From HXMU1420-13 sp965601825 (lineage in GTDB: Bacteria > Bacteroidota > Rhodothermia > Balneolales > Balneolaceae), in contig OZ271839.1 in NCBI GenBank assembly GCA_965601825.1, forward strand, positions 124,001 through 188,000: a stretch of 64,000 bases of DNA. Direction: 5' to 3'. Below the pieces are notes generated by a model. That model did no database searches. It was not told where the DNA came from and saw only the letters and a program-made list of their open reading frames with translations. The translations under genes were made by a program, and so were the position numbers. This document shows, in pieces, positions 52,697 to 61,991 of this stretch (position 1 is the first letter of the stretch; every line of letters begins with the position of its first letter).

Positions 52697-53338
52697 TCAA
52701 CTCTTATCCACACCCTTTTTTCGCTTAAAAAAATCGAGTAAAACCCTACTCAAAATTAGTATAGCGATACCTATCAATATGATCTTACCGTAAGCCGATA
52801 AGTAGTCGCCAATTATTAACCAATTTTCTTTCACAAACCATCCAGCACCTATTAAAAGGGCGTTCCAGAGAGCTGAACTCACTAAAGAACTAATGATAGT
52901 TTTAGGGATATTAAGGTGTGAGATTCCTGCTGTTAGAGATATTACAGATCGGGTACCCGCAAGAAATCGATTTCCCACAATCACCCAGAGTCCATATTTA
53001 TGCATCCACAGCTTGGCTATTCTGATGTATTTGTAGTTGAAAAATTTTAATAAAATATGGTCATGTCGGTTCGCAGAAATCTGGTTTTCTAACTTTTGCC
53101 CCAACCAAAACATATTCATAAATCCAACTACTGATGCCAGAACCGTGAGAAACCAAATTGGAAAAATACCAATGAGTCCTTCTGCAGCTAAGTAACCACT
53201 GAAAGCAACTAGTACATCACCGGGAACAGGTGGCAAAATATTTTCTAAATATGCAATTGTAGTAAATACAAGATATACACCAAATGGCCCAACCATAGTA
53301 ACCCACTCTACAACGGATTGAACTACCTGATCTACCAT
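52697..53338 (-). CDS. DedA family membrane protein
   Basis: 213-residue DedA/VTT-domain membrane protein. Family motifs: LENILPPVPGDVLVAFSGYLAAEG split near residues 28-51 and GNRFLAGTRSVISLTAGISHLN split near 117-138. About five membrane segments, with a lysine-rich tail. Members affect membrane homeostasis, and some act as undecaprenyl-phosphate or phospholipid flippases. It follows ispF by one base, so it is the last gene of queA-ispD-ispF-dedA. A link to isoprenoid carrier lipids is plausible. Confidence 0.9.
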   Translation of the reverse strand: MVDQVVQSVVEWVTMVGPFGVYLVFTTIAYLENILPPVPGDVLVAFSGYLAAEGLIGIFPIWFLTVLASVVGFMNMFWLGQKLENQISANRHDHILLKFFNYKYIRIAKLWMHKYGLWVIVGNRFLAGTRSVISLTAGISHLNIPKTIISSLVSSALWNALLIGAGWFVKENWLIIGDYLSAYGKIILIGIAILILSRVLLDFFKRKKGVDKS

Positions 53339-53339
53339 A

Positions 53340-53813
53340 TTACAGCGGTTTCAATAGCGTAACCGCAGTTGCTGTAATTCCCTCTTGTCGACCAACAAAG
53401 CCCATTTTTTCTGAGGTTGTAGCCTTTACCGAAACTTGATTTAATTCAATATCAAGATCTTCAGCAATTCTTGAGCGAATTTGATCTATAAATGGCATCA
53501 ACTTTGGTCTTTCAGCAACAATCGTGGCATCGATATTACTAATTTCAAATCCTTGTTCTCTTACTAATGAATAACAATGGATCAATAATTTCCGACTATC
53601 GGCATCTTTAAACTCAGGATCATCATCCGGAAAATGCTGACCAATATCCCCTAAAGCTACTGCTCCTAAAATTGCATCGGTAATCGCATGTAGTAAAACA
53701 TCCGCATCCGAGTGACCAAGCAAACCTTTTTCAAAAGGTATTTCAACACCACCTAAAATTAGTTTTCTGTCTTCAACTAGCTTGTGGGTATCAAAACCAT
53801 AACCAATTCTCAT
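53340..53813 (-). CDS. ispF: 2-C-methyl-D-erythritol 2,4-cyclodiphosphate synthase
   Basis: 157-residue IspF, fifth enzyme of the MEP isoprenoid pathway. Metal-binding GYGFDTHKL (Asp and His near residues 8-10) and GHSDADVLLHAITDAILGAVALGDIG split around 33-58; C-terminal GFVGRQEGI. Normal length. Its ATG overlaps the ispD stop by 4 bases, a common arrangement. Confidence 0.97.
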   Translation of the reverse strand: MRIGYGFDTHKLVEDRKLILGGVEIPFEKGLLGHSDADVLLHAITDAILGAVALGDIGQHFPDDDPEFKDADSRKLLIHCYSLVREQGFEISNIDATIVAERPKLMPFIDQIRSRIAEDLDIELNQVSVKATTSEKMGFVGRQEGITATAVTLLKPL

Positions 53814-54508
53814 GCCTTCCCCTCTTCCGCTAAAATCATTTCAGCGATTTTTAAATCAACAGGATAAGTAATCTTTAAATTTTCTCGATCACCTTCCACT
53901 AATTTCACAACTCCTCCAATTCTTTCTACTAATGAGGCATCGTCTGTACCAACAAATGAATCTTTAGTTGCAGATTCATATGCATCCATTAAAAGTTGCT
54001 TTCTAAATATTTGAGGGGTTTGAGCTTGCCATAAAACGCTACGATCTGGAGTACTCTCAATTACTAATCCGGCATTAACTTTCTTGATCGTATCTTTTGC
54101 AGGTACCCCAACAATAGCACCACCAAATTTTGTTGCTTCAGCGCAAGTCTTTTTTATTAACTCTGTTGATATAAATGGACGCACGGCATCATGAACAGCC
54201 ACAAGATCAATTACTTGAATAACATGATCGAGCCCATTGTTTATAGAGAATTGCCTTTCACTTCCACCAATAATAACAGTGAATTGAATTTCTTGATTCG
54301 GTATAGTAGAGCAAATATTCTCTACCATCTCTACCCATTCAATGCTAGTCGGGATGATTATTTGAGAGACTGATTCAACCTGAGCAAAAGCATTAATTGT
54401 GTACCAAAGAATGGGCTTATGCCCTAATGAAAGAAATGGTTTTGGTGTCTCAGTTCCCATTCGGGAACCTGAGCCCGCCGCCGGTATTATTACCGCCAGC
54501 TTTTCCAT
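53810..54508 (-). CDS. ispD: 2-C-methyl-D-erythritol 4-phosphate cytidylyltransferase
   Basis: 232-residue IspD, third enzyme of the MEP pathway, making CDP-methylerythritol. The nucleotidyltransferase N-terminus reads IIPAAGSGSRMG then KPFLSL; VHDAVRPF and VPAKDTIKKV are family motifs, and WQAQTPQIF is near the active site. It follows queA by 3 bases and overlaps ispF by 4. Confidence 0.97.
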   Translation of the reverse strand: MEKLAVIIPAAGSGSRMGTETPKPFLSLGHKPILWYTINAFAQVESVSQIIIPTSIEWVEMVENICSTIPNQEIQFTVIIGGSERQFSINNGLDHVIQVIDLVAVHDAVRPFISTELIKKTCAEATKFGGAIVGVPAKDTIKKVNAGLVIESTPDRSVLWQAQTPQIFRKQLLMDAYESATKDSFVGTDDASLVERIGGVVKLVEGDRENLKITYPVDLKIAEMILAEEGKA

Positions 54509-54511
54509 TAC

Positions 54512-55567
54512 CTATATAATGATCATTGCATCGCCAAAAGAGAATAAGCGATAATTCTGAGATTTTGCTTCTTCATAAGCCTGCATCAGAAAATCATATT
54601 CCGCAAATGCTGCACCCATCATCAACAATGTAGATTCCGGTCGATGGAAGTTTGTAATTAGTGATTCAGTAATTTTGAATGCATAAGGAGGGTAAATGAA
54701 TTTATCAGTCCAACCGGTCCCCATTTTCGACATTCCACTCGCCATAACACTAGTCTCTATGGCTCTCACTACACTACAACCAACAGCAACTACTTTATTC
54801 TTCTTTTTCTTCAAAGCTACGTTGATCTTATCAGATGTATCTTGAGAAATGAAGTAGTTCTCCGAATCCATTCGGTGTTTAGTCAAATCTTCAACTTCTA
54901 CATTTCTGAAAGTTCCCCACCCAATGTGTAATGTGATAGGAAGAAACTCAACGCCTTTTGCTTTAATTTTTTCTATTAAATCATCGGTAAAGTGTAATGC
55001 AGCAGTAGGAGCCGCAACTGCTCCCCGCTCAGTTGCAAATACCGTTTGATACTGCTCTTTATCAGAATCTCTTGGCTCTCTTTCGATATATGGTGGCAAT
55101 GGCATTTTGCCAAGAATATCCAGCTTACCATATAATTCTTCATTTGGCCCATCAAAAAGGAATCGAATTGTTCTGCCTCTCGAAGTCGTATTATCTACAA
55201 CTTCAGCCATTAATTCATCCTCACCATCACCGAAATAAAGCTTATTACCAATTCTGATTTTTCTTGCTGGCTCTACTAAAACATCCCAAAGCATATTTTC
55301 CGGCTGCAGCTCTCTTAGAAGAAATACTTCAATATCAGCTTCCGTTTTTTCCTTCTTACCATTTAATCTGGCAGGAAATACTTTTGTATTGTTGTAGACT
55401 ACAACATCACCTTCATTTAGATATTCGTGCAAATCAGAAAATTTGCGATGTTCTATTGTTTTTTCTGCGCGATTTAAAACCATTAATCTTGCATCATCGC
55501 GTTTTGTAAGAGGAGTATCAGGGATATTTAGCCCTTCAATTTCATATCTAAAATCGGTGAGTTTCAT
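54512..55567 (-). CDS. queA: S-adenosylmethionine:tRNA ribosyltransferase-isomerase
   Basis: 351-residue QueA, which transfers and isomerises the ribosyl part of SAM onto preQ1 in tRNA to form epoxyqueuosine. Motifs: IEGLNIPDTPLTKRDDARLMVLNR at the start (split), VVYNNTKVFPARL, ERGAVAAPTAALHFT, HIGWGTFRNV and FHRPESTLLMM. Normal length. First gene of the operon with ispD, ispF and dedA; a candidate promoter lies 52-82 bases ahead. Confidence 0.96.
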   Translation of the reverse strand: MKLTDFRYEIEGLNIPDTPLTKRDDARLMVLNRAEKTIEHRKFSDLHEYLNEGDVVVYNNTKVFPARLNGKKEKTEADIEVFLLRELQPENMLWDVLVEPARKIRIGNKLYFGDGEDELMAEVVDNTTSRGRTIRFLFDGPNEELYGKLDILGKMPLPPYIEREPRDSDKEQYQTVFATERGAVAAPTAALHFTDDLIEKIKAKGVEFLPITLHIGWGTFRNVEVEDLTKHRMDSENYFISQDTSDKINVALKKKKNKVVAVGCSVVRAIETSVMASGMSKMGTGWTDKFIYPPYAFKITESLITNFHRPESTLLMMGAAFAEYDFLMQAYEEAKSQNYRLFSFGDAMIII

Positions 55568-55618
55568 CTCTCGGATTTAGTTAATTTTGGTATTTGTTGT
55601 AAAACTTTCAAAAGAGAG

Positions 55619-55649
55619 CAAATATAGGCGTTTTTCAACTGCACATCAA
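55619..55649 (-). promoter_or_regulatory. candidate promoter for queA-ispDF-dedA
   Basis: On the minus strand TTG (complement of 55647-55649), 20 bases, then TATATTTG (complement of 55619-55626), an exact match to TAnnTTTG. The transcript would start about 45 bases before the queA ATG. Confidence 0.4.
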
Positions 55650-55741
55650 TCAAAAATCGACCCCACATTATTTTACTTCAAGTGGGCAAATTATTATAAT
55701 ACCTACTGCATTCTTACGTTTGAATGGAAATTATTTCAAAA

Positions 55742-56251
55742 ATGAAAAGAATAAGTATATTACTTCTACTATTTACTATTTCATCACAGCTAGTGACTGC
55801 ACAATATCGTGCCGATCTTCCAGGCTACTATGATTATACTGGCCCTCTCATTAATGAGAGAGCCCCAACAGTGCAAACAGGGTTAGACCGTTTTTTCAGT
55901 AATGTTAAAATGTTTCACTCCTATAGTATGTCGTTCAACTCGTTTGGTGGTAATTACCAGAATGTGAATGCTTACACTAATACCATGCAATTCCAGTTCA
56001 ATGAAAGACTTAATGGTAGAGTTGATATTTCTTTCTTACACTCACCATTTGGTGGAAATCAAAATTTTGCAGGTTCAAATAATTTCCAAAATCAAATCCT
56101 CATTAGGAATGCTGAATTAAATTATAAGATCAGTGATAAAGCATTTATCCGGGTTCAATATCAACAATTACCTAGAGGACTAGGCTACGGATACAACCCT
56201 TACGGTTACAATAGATTTAATAGATACCGTAATAATTGGATGTGGTATTAA
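55742..56251 (+). CDS. small exported protein, unknown
   Basis: 169-residue protein with a clear signal peptide (MKRISILLLLFTISSQLVTAQ). The mature part has motifs that look like outer-membrane or surface beta structure (alternating aromatic strands, FQFNERLNGRVDISFLHSPF) and ends in a Tyr/Asn/Arg-rich tail (YNPYGYNRFNRYRNN). I recognise no family. The ATG at 55742 is preferred over 55724 because a TACGTTTG promoter-like box lies at 55715-55722 and the signal peptide begins there. The genes that follow seem to form one cluster. Confidence 0.75.
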   Translation: MKRISILLLLFTISSQLVTAQYRADLPGYYDYTGPLINERAPTVQTGLDRFFSNVKMFHSYSMSFNSFGGNYQNVNAYTNTMQFQFNERLNGRVDISFLHSPFGGNQNFAGSNNFQNQILIRNAELNYKISDKAFIRVQYQQLPRGLGYGYNPYGYNRFNRYRNNWMWY

Positions 56252-56261
56252 AATTTTGTGA

Positions 56262-56729
56262 ATGGCAGAAACCCCTTCTGAAAATCCAAATTCATCTATA
56301 AATCATTTACTGCTAAATGCAGCCATCGGATTTCTAAGCGTACTTTTAATTGCATTACTGATTGCATTAGGCACTCGAGTTCTTTACCCAAGAATTTTAA
56401 ATACTCGAGCTGAAGCAAACTCTCAGCTAATAAGTAATGTTATTCAGATTGAGGTTTTAAATGGATGCGGTGTTGCCGGAATTGCCAATCGATATACATC
56501 AGTACTTAGAAAAAATGGCTTTGATGTTGTTGAAACCGGAAATTTTGATCATTTCAATCTTGAAGAAACCATCGTAATTTCCAGAAGCGGAGTTATGGAT
56601 AACGCATTTCAAATTGCAAATGCACTTGGAGTAAACGAACGAAACATAATTAGGGAAGAATCCCCAGATTTCTATTTAGACGTGACCGTAGTAATCGGTC
56701 ATGACTTTGAACAGCTTAACACAGAATAA
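56262..56729 (+). CDS. LytR C-terminal domain protein
   Basis: 155-residue protein with one membrane helix (about 17-43) and an extracytoplasmic LytR_C domain (about 62-153) with IEVLNGCGVAGIANRYTSVLR, the family signature, and VVIG near the end. The domain is found after LCP-type wall-polymer ligases and as stand-alone proteins; its function is not established. Its stop overlaps the rsfS ATG by one base (TAATG), so the two are coupled. Confidence 0.88.
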   Translation: MAETPSENPNSSINHLLLNAAIGFLSVLLIALLIALGTRVLYPRILNTRAEANSQLISNVIQIEVLNGCGVAGIANRYTSVLRKNGFDVVETGNFDHFNLEETIVISRSGVMDNAFQIANALGVNERNIIREESPDFYLDVTVVIGHDFEQLNTE

Positions 56730-57124
56730 TGGCAGAAATTAAACAGCCGGCTAACGATCAGTTCCAAACTAAACCAGATTCAAGAAGTCTTGTAGAGTTA
56801 GTAATTGAGGGAATGAAAGAAAAAAAAGCATCCGATATAACAGTAATGGATGTTTCTGATTTAACCACATTAACAGATTTTTTTGTGATTTGTAGCGGAA
56901 CATCAGATACACAAATCAAAGCGATTGCAGATTCTATTGAAGAAGAGATTCTAAAACATACAGGCGAAAAGCCTTGGAAAAAAGAAGGCATTCAAGCCAG
57001 AAATTGGATCATTCTTGACTTCATAAATATTGTTGTTCACGTTATGAGTAAAGAAAAGCGAGAATTCTACAGCCTGGAAAGAGTTTGGAATGATGCTCGA
57101 ATTACTTACATCGAAAATGAATAA
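56729..57124 (+). CDS. rsfS: ribosomal silencing factor RsfS
   Basis: 131-residue RsfS/Iojap protein, which binds L14 and keeps 50S subunits apart from 30S when nutrients are scarce. Family motifs: KKASDITVMDVSDLTTLTDFFVICSG (split), SDTQIKAIADSIEEEI, and WILLDF-like WIILDFINIVVHVM. The N-terminus is about 20 residues longer than E. coli RsfS. Translationally coupled to the LytR_C gene. Confidence 0.95.
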   Translation: MAEIKQPANDQFQTKPDSRSLVELVIEGMKEKKASDITVMDVSDLTTLTDFFVICSGTSDTQIKAIADSIEEEILKHTGEKPWKKEGIQARNWIILDFINIVVHVMSKEKREFYSLERVWNDARITYIENE

Positions 57125-58105
57125 ATGAGCACTTCTAATCCTCGAATATTAGTCACAGAACCAATACCGGATTCTGTGATTTCCTACCTTCAAAAATTCG
57201 GGGATGTCACAATTGGTACAAAAGGACATTATCTCTCTGAGAATAATTTAACTGATGACGTAGGTGAATTTGATGCTATTCTTTCCATGTTATCCAATCC
57301 GGTTACAAAAAAAGTTTTAAACGCCGCTTCAAATCTCAAAGTAATAGCAAACTTCGCTGTTGGCTACAATAATATAGATGTGGATGCAGCTAAAGCACGT
57401 TCTATTAAGGTTGCTAATACTCCTGATGTTTTAACCGAAGCATGTGGGGATTTTGCAATGGCGCTCCTGATGGCTACCAGCAGAAATTTCTATCAAGCAG
57501 AAAAATATTTACGAGAAGGAAAATTTAAAGGATGGGAACCGTTAGGATTTCTAGGACCGGAACTTCGAGGGAAGAAACTGGGAATTATTGGAATGGGGAG
57601 AATTGGTCAGGCTTTTGCATCAAGAGCTCTCGCTTTTGGAATGAAAATCCAATATTACAATAGAAATAGATTAGCTATTGAAACTGAAGAGAATCTTGAA
57701 GCGATATTCATCCCAACTATTGAAGAAATTGCATCTCAATCGGATGTATTGAGTTTAAATTGCCCACTAACGCCGGAAACTTATCATCTGATCAACGGAG
57801 AAATTTTTGAGTTGATGCCTAAAAATGCATTACTGATTAATATTTCTCGGGGCCCGGTTATTGATGAAGCAGCATTAGCAAAAGCACTACATAGTGGAAA
57901 AATTAGTGGTGCCGGTTTGGATGTTTTTGAGAAAGAGCCAGAAATTCATCCGGATTTATTAACTGCCCCAAATTGTACAATGCTCCCTCATATTGCCAGT
58001 GCAACTTTCGAAACCAGAGAAGCAATTGGAATGCTGGCTGCTGAAGCTATAGTAAAAGTTCTTACAGGGGAACCTGACACTAATATCCCGAATCTAATAT
58101 CTTAA
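57125..58105 (+). CDS. D-2-hydroxyacid dehydrogenase (glyoxylate/hydroxypyruvate reductase type)
   Basis: 326-residue NAD(P)-dependent D-isomer-specific 2-hydroxyacid dehydrogenase. Rossmann motif GIIGMGRIGQAFA (near residue 155), catalytic Arg in NISRGPVID, Glu in the FEKEPEIHP region and His in LPHIASAT. Closest in look to glyoxylate/hydroxypyruvate reductases (GyaR/GhrB). The ATG directly follows the rsfS stop. Substrate not certain. Confidence 0.92.
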   Translation: MSTSNPRILVTEPIPDSVISYLQKFGDVTIGTKGHYLSENNLTDDVGEFDAILSMLSNPVTKKVLNAASNLKVIANFAVGYNNIDVDAAKARSIKVANTPDVLTEACGDFAMALLMATSRNFYQAEKYLREGKFKGWEPLGFLGPELRGKKLGIIGMGRIGQAFASRALAFGMKIQYYNRNRLAIETEENLEAIFIPTIEEIASQSDVLSLNCPLTPETYHLINGEIFELMPKNALLINISRGPVIDEAALAKALHSGKISGAGLDVFEKEPEIHPDLLTAPNCTMLPHIASATFETREAIGMLAAEAIVKVLTGEPDTNIPNLIS

Positions 58106-58142
58106 TAGATACAATCATTATAATTTCCCGCGTTACACGCGA

Positions 58143-61100
58143 ATGGGGTTTAAACCTTCACATATTACTTATCTACTATATAGCTTATTAGCTATACTGG
58201 CTATTTCATTCTTGGTTTTTGAGTGGATTCAACTCGAAGATGAGCTCGGAATAGAGGAAATTGAATTGACTGCTACTAATTCGGTTAACGATTCTTTTGA
58301 GCTCTTACAAAATCAAATTTTCGAATTCAGTTCTAATTCCACTGATTTTGTAAATCAGGTCTCCACGATTCTTGAAAATTCGGCTTCATTGGTAAACCAG
58401 AACGATATTGACGAAAATTTTTGGGGAGCTACTGTTTTTCGCGAACAACACCCAATATATTGGAATGGTTATTCTATTACAGAACAGCTAGATTCTGTCC
58501 GGGCGATTAATTCAGAATTTAGTTTACGAAGAGTTCGGGAAGGAAATGTTCATTTTCTTGAATCGATCATTCCATTTACTCATTCTAACGATGTTGATAC
58601 TACTTTCTATCAAGTTTATACTCGTTTTTTACTTGATCAACAGAATGCATCGAATATTGGAAGGAGTCTAAACTTTAGTATCAATGATCAAATTGCAGTA
58701 AATAATAATTTCCCGGTCCGATTCTCATATTCTCGTGTTAATGAAGATTCGATCTTTCATTTGAGAGAATTTCAATCGATTTCTGGAGATTTCATTGCAT
58801 CGGTTTATGCTTTGGAGTCTGATGTAGACATTTTTATTTCCGAAAAAAACTACCGAATTAGAAAACAACGAAGTTTCTTCATTTTTGGAATTGCCCTGTT
58901 ATTATCACTTTTATTAGCCTGGATATCAAGAAAACTGAATAGCTATCTATTATTGATTATTCAGTGCTCGTTTCTTTGGCTCTTATATTATTTACACTCT
59001 CCTGTTTTATCTTATTTCACTATTCCCAGTTGGCTGCTAACTGTTATTGATGCCACTTTTTTGATGCTTGCATTCTTTGCATTTTTCCATCTTTTAAGAA
59101 ATCGATTACTAATAAAAAACAGCTCAAATACTTCAGAGATTTACTTATTGAGTTTCATTAATGGAATAGTGATTTCAATTATTTGGATTACAATTCTTTC
59201 AATGATCTATAAGATTGTTTTCGATTCTGGGCTAAATCTATTCAATCAGGTTTTAACATCTTCTATAGCAAGTTCAATTTGGTTATTAATCCTGGGCAGT
59301 ATTTTACTGTTTACTGCCTCACTGTTTAATTATCTATCACAGTTTATTCTAGGCAATAAAGATCGAACAAATTGGTCTGCTTTTGTTGCATTAGTAGCGG
59401 GCATTGTTACTATTCTAATACCGGGGATTTTCCTTTCCCATGAATTAAATATTTCTCCTACCATTTTCTGGATTTCTTCAATTGCATTAAGTGCAGTTAT
59501 CCTACTCACTATTCTTCAGCATTCATTTACCATTTTAAGTCTTAAAGTCTCTTTACTGAGAGTTTTTTTAGTTCTAATGGTATTTGTAAGTGCGTCAATG
59601 TCAGCTACTATTTTCTATTCTTACTCTGATAATCTATCAAGCAGACTCGAATCGAAATCCATTGAATTTGAAAGAGACAATGAGGAACAAATTCAGAGTG
59701 TGATTACTGAGTTACTAAATGATGCACATTCCGAAGTGCGTACTATTTCACTTTTCAGTGTTTCAAACTTTGAACAAATCATCGATAACTTAATTAAAGA
59801 TGAATGGCTGAAATATTCATTCTCACTTCAATTGATAGATAAATCCGGCTCACCACTTGCCGCATATAACACCAATCTATCTGTTCCACAATGGACAACT
59901 GACTTCAGAATTGATGAGTTAATTATTCCATACGAAGAAGAGAGGATTCGGAGAGAAAACCTTCGCCCAATTCTCAGAAATCAACCAATTAACACCGTAA
60001 ATGCTGAATATTCCTATTTCATGCGTGGATGGATTCCGGTTTACCAAAGTCGACGATCTGAAAATATCAGCGGTTGGATTTTGGCTACACTTTATCAGGA
60101 AATACCTGAACTCAATCGCCCCTTCCGTTCTGTGGTTAATGCTACCATACAATCACCGGAAGAAACAGCTTTTGCATTAACAGAATATTCGGATGCATTT
60201 CCTGTTCGATCAGTAGTAAGTGGCACATTGACATCCATTCCTGATTATGGACTATTACCAAGTTCGATTTCCGAGAAGTTAGAATCCCGCTCAACTTTTG
60301 AACAATCTACAACCATTCAAAACATTGATTTAAAAGAGCGATTTAATCAAACTGAAAGAGGCACTGTTATAAGAGCAGTTCATCAAAGCATCTCATTAGC
60401 TCAATTACTCTACGTTTTTTTACGAATATACTTTACTGTTGCAATCCCATTAATCTTAGTTCTCCTGATTGTGCTTAGTACTAAAGTATTTGGATCATTT
60501 TTAGAATCCAGAAAAATCAAAGATAGATTGATGGATCGTTCAATTATTGCAAGTATCGTCTGTCTACTTTTATTGATTGGTGCTACTTCTATAATTCTTG
60601 AATCCCAAAATGAAGAAGAAGTTCAAGAGTTACTTCGAGATCAGCTTATTACACTAACTGAAACTCTGGAAGAAGCCACCGCTGAAGATCAAACCTCAAA
60701 TGATTTTCTTGAAAGCATTACAGCGGTATTAGGTGTAGACGCATCATTATATAAAGATGGTACTTTAGTCAACTCAACGACTCCACCTATTTATAGTCAG
60801 CATTTGATTGCTCCCACCATACCATGGACTTCCTATAACAAAATTGTCGAAAATGGGGCTCAATTAGCCATTGATATACTTCAAATTGACGATCAGGAAC
60901 TAATGATAGGATATCAACCATGGCTGGATGAATCCAATCGAATTGCTGGAATTGTAGCTATTCCAACATTTCTTAAAACACCGGATTTCTATAGTCGGCT
61001 TCTTACAACGACCAGTTATTTATTGGCATTCTATTCTCTCATTTTTAGTGTTTTAATTTTAAGCATAGGATGGATTAGCTCTCGGATTACAGCTCCATTA

Positions 61101-61934
61101 GAAACATTAGAGGCCGGACTTGAAAAAATATCTTCTGGAGATTTAAGTACGAGGCTAGAAGTCCAATCGAATGATGAGATTGGATTACTCACGCAAGCAT
61201 ATAATTCGATGGCGTCAAAATTAAAAGAATTACAGGAAGAAGTGGCTCAGTCGGAACGAGAGGCAGCATGGAAACAAATGGCTCAGCAAGTTGCCCATGA
61301 GATAAAAAACCCACTAACTCCAATGAAGCTGAATTTACAGCACCTGGAACGACAACTAAATTATACAGGTGAACAGCTCACCTTAGACAAACCCAAAGTT
61401 GCTTCCATTACAAAAAGTATGATCGAACAAATTGAAGCTCTGAATAAAATTGCATCCGATTTCTCAAAATTTGCTAAGCCATCAACACAAACATTTAAAG
61501 ATGTGAAAGTTAATGAGCTCATTCAATCTGTGGTTTTGATGTATAATGATTCGGCCTCATATTTGACTACAGAATTTGATTCTCGTGAATTCATAATCTC
61601 TGGAGTTTCTGATGAATTGCGAAGAGTGATGGTAAACCTTATAAAAAATGCTCAAGAAGCAATTGATCAGAAAGGAGCTATCACCATCAAGACTGAATGG
61701 AATACAAAAAATAAATCTGTAGAAATTAAGATTTCAGATGATGGAAAAGGTATATCAAAAGAAGAAGCTGCAAGTATCTTCCTACCAAATTTCTCAACAA
61801 AAACGTCAGGCACAGGTCTTGGCTTGGCGATTACAAAGAAAATTATTGAAGAACATTCCGGTTCAATTAGCTTCGAAAGTGTACTAGATAAAGGAACTGT
61901 TTTCACTATCTCTCTTCCACTCAAAATAACCTGA
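58143..61934 (+). CDS. large NtrY-like sensor histidine kinase with several ectodomains
   Basis: 1263-residue histidine kinase. A helix at about 10-27 is followed by a first extracytoplasmic region (30-235), a block of about seven membrane helices (243-490), a second extracytoplasmic region (about 500-755), two helices (760-825), a third extracytoplasmic region (about 826-945), one more helix (about 955-978), HAMP (about 978-1030), HisKA with His1052 in AHEIKNPLTPMKL, and an ATPase domain with NLIKNAQEAI (near 1164), DDGKGIS and GTGLGLA. The AHEIKNPLTP box and HAMP resemble NtrY. NtrY itself is about 750 residues, so this is unusually large. No response-regulator gene is adjacent. Confidence 0.9.
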   Translation: MGFKPSHITYLLYSLLAILAISFLVFEWIQLEDELGIEEIELTATNSVNDSFELLQNQIFEFSSNSTDFVNQVSTILENSASLVNQNDIDENFWGATVFREQHPIYWNGYSITEQLDSVRAINSEFSLRRVREGNVHFLESIIPFTHSNDVDTTFYQVYTRFLLDQQNASNIGRSLNFSINDQIAVNNNFPVRFSYSRVNEDSIFHLREFQSISGDFIASVYALESDVDIFISEKNYRIRKQRSFFIFGIALLLSLLLAWISRKLNSYLLLIIQCSFLWLLYYLHSPVLSYFTIPSWLLTVIDATFLMLAFFAFFHLLRNRLLIKNSSNTSEIYLLSFINGIVISIIWITILSMIYKIVFDSGLNLFNQVLTSSIASSIWLLILGSILLFTASLFNYLSQFILGNKDRTNWSAFVALVAGIVTILIPGIFLSHELNISPTIFWISSIALSAVILLTILQHSFTILSLKVSLLRVFLVLMVFVSASMSATIFYSYSDNLSSRLESKSIEFERDNEEQIQSVITELLNDAHSEVRTISLFSVSNFEQIIDNLIKDEWLKYSFSLQLIDKSGSPLAAYNTNLSVPQWTTDFRIDELIIPYEEERIRRENLRPILRNQPINTVNAEYSYFMRGWIPVYQSRRSENISGWILATLYQEIPELNRPFRSVVNATIQSPEETAFALTEYSDAFPVRSVVSGTLTSIPDYGLLPSSISEKLESRSTFEQSTTIQNIDLKERFNQTERGTVIRAVHQSISLAQLLYVFLRIYFTVAIPLILVLLIVLSTKVFGSFLESRKIKDRLMDRSIIASIVCLLLLIGATSIILESQNEEEVQELLRDQLITLTETLEEATAEDQTSNDFLESITAVLGVDASLYKDGTLVNSTTPPIYSQHLIAPTIPWTSYNKIVENGAQLAIDILQIDDQELMIGYQPWLDESNRIAGIVAIPTFLKTPDFYSRLLTTTSYLLAFYSLIFSVLILSIGWISSRITAPLETLEAGLEKISSGDLSTRLEVQSNDEIGLLTQAYNSMASKLKELQEEVAQSEREAAWKQMAQQVAHEIKNPLTPMKLNLQHLERQLNYTGEQLTLDKPKVASITKSMIEQIEALNKIASDFSKFAKPSTQTFKDVKVNELIQSVVLMYNDSASYLTTEFDSREFIISGVSDELRRVMVNLIKNAQEAIDQKGAITIKTEWNTKNKSVEIKISDDGKGISKEEAASIFLPNFSTKTSGTGLGLAITKKIIEEHSGSISFESVLDKGTVFTISLPLKIT

Positions 61935-61991
61935 GCTAACATTTTTCTTGGGCTGATTTTCCGTACCATTCTCGCTCGATAAAAATCAGAT

